Shown here: positions 47,100 through 47,500 of the stretch, in pieces
Position numbering within the stretch: the stretch's first letter is position 1
Layout of the letters: every line of letters begins with the position of its first letter
DNA from: Symbiodinium natans
Lineage: Eukaryota; Sar; Dinophyceae; Suessiales; Symbiodiniaceae
Direction of reading: 5' to 3'
Length of the DNA: 47,500 nt
Assembly: GCA_905221605.1 (NCBI GenBank)
Contig: CAJNDS010001101.1
Span: 562,501-610,000, forward strand
The notes under the pieces: generated by a model
Database searches by the model: none
Seen by the model: the letters and a program-made list of their open reading frames with translations, nothing else
What the model was told of the DNA's origin: nothing
Position numbers and translations under genes: made by a program

Positions 47100-47290
47100 G
47101 CGGACTCTAAACCGCAGGGTTTTGGGCTCGGGGTTTTAGGGTTTTAGGACTTCAGGGTTGTAGGGTTTTATTTTAGGGCGGCAGGGTTTTTAGATTTTGG
47201 GCATTGTAGTGCTTTTAGGGTTTTAGGGTTATAGGGCTATAGGGTGATAGGGTTTTAGGGTTTTAGGGCTTCAGTTGCCTTTGAGAGTTC
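47100..47290. repeat. Degenerate TTTTAGGG-type repeat
   Basis: Repeated GGGTTTTAGGGTTTTA, GGGTTATAGGGCTATAGGG and similar: 8-mer variants of the telomere-type unit. A similar degenerate block is at 21,620-21,770. Confidence 0.8.
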
Positions 47291-47414
47291 AGGGCGGGCA
47301 GCACCCCACGGCCCCCTAAACCCTAAACCCTTAACCCTTAACCCTAAACCCTAAACCCTCGCAGCAATTGGCGCCTTGAAGTCAGGCAGGGGCCCGCCTG
47401 GAGCTTGCAGTCTT

Positions 47415-47500
47415 TGGTTCTGCATATATATATATATACATATTTAAATTTATTTATATTTATATTTATTAATTTATTTTATTTTGTTTTTGTTATTTTG
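47415..47500. repeat. AT-rich end of window
   Basis: TATATATATATATACATATT followed by TTTATTTATATTTATA-like sequence. No gene seen. Confidence 0.8.

Larger units (their letters stand above)
8128..47380. repeat. Dispersed telomere-type TTTAGGG/CCCTAAA arrays
   Basis: Dozens of arrays of 2 to about 20 heptamer copies lie in both orientations. The longest are at about 9,538-9,666, 14,203-14,275, 14,813-14,915, 22,484-22,630, 24,686-24,780, 27,830-27,925, 31,895-31,975, 32,055-32,140, 37,055-37,120, 40,308-40,365, 43,270-43,352, 43,806-43,876, 45,936-46,035 and 46,640-46,710. Mixed orientation and interleaving with exons show they are interstitial, not a chromosome end. They dominate the introns of both genes. 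Many short GLGFRV-type frames are translations of this repeat. Confidence 0.97.

Noticed and set aside
8128-47500. tRNA, rRNA or spliced-leader RNA genes
   Set aside because: I looked for conserved cores such as the dinoflagellate spliced leader and tRNA box motifs and saw none convincing; a covariance-model search was not possible.

Overview
This window looks like nuclear DNA of a eukaryote, most likely a dinoflagellate. Three things point that way. TTTAGGG/CCCTAAA (telomere-type) repeats are scattered over almost 40 kb. Genes are cut into many tiny exons. The introns mostly begin with GC or GA instead of GT, end in AG, and are followed by G in the next exon. GC/GA donors with an AG|G acceptor are a known dinoflagellate trait (described for Symbiodiniaceae). 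Species assignment is inference; no spliced-leader or rRNA marker was seen.

Layout. Positions 1-7.45 kb are satellite DNA: a 9-bp AT-rich hairpin satellite, a GC-rich hairpin satellite embedded in it, a ~33-bp repeat, about forty copies of a ~55-bp minisatellite, and a CT-rich ~0.9-kb tandem repeat. A ~410-bp GTA trinucleotide tract follows at 7.6-8.0 kb. From 8.1 kb to the right end the DNA is a mosaic of short TTTAGGG or CCCTAAA arrays (both orientations), 90-200-bp palindromic (foldback, MITE-like) elements in at least eight families, homopolymer runs, and short gene-like islands.

The islands resolve into genes on the minus strand. The clear one is a DEAD-box RNA helicase whose core lies in 24 exons between 43,494 and 20,911. 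The exons total 1,239 bp (412 codons plus stop) and run in one frame through every helicase motif: Q, I (AATGSGKT), Ia (PTREL), GG, Ib (TPGR), II (DEAD), III (TAT), IV, V (ATDVAARGID) and VI (HRIGRTGR). Of its 23 introns I read 16 GC-AG, 5 GA-AG and 2 GT-AG; 21 of 23 exons after an intron start with G. Exons are only 5-6% of the span, and nearly every intron carries telomere-type repeats and/or foldback elements. The 5' end (amino terminus) is not resolved; a few candidate exons lie at 43.7-46.3 kb.

A second minus-strand gene, downstream of the helicase and in the same orientation, is supported by eight chained exons between 15,624 and 9,789. I do not recognise its product and its ends are not found. 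Same-strand neighbours agree with the unidirectional gene order known in dinoflagellates. Most long open frames in the window are artefacts of tandem repeats.
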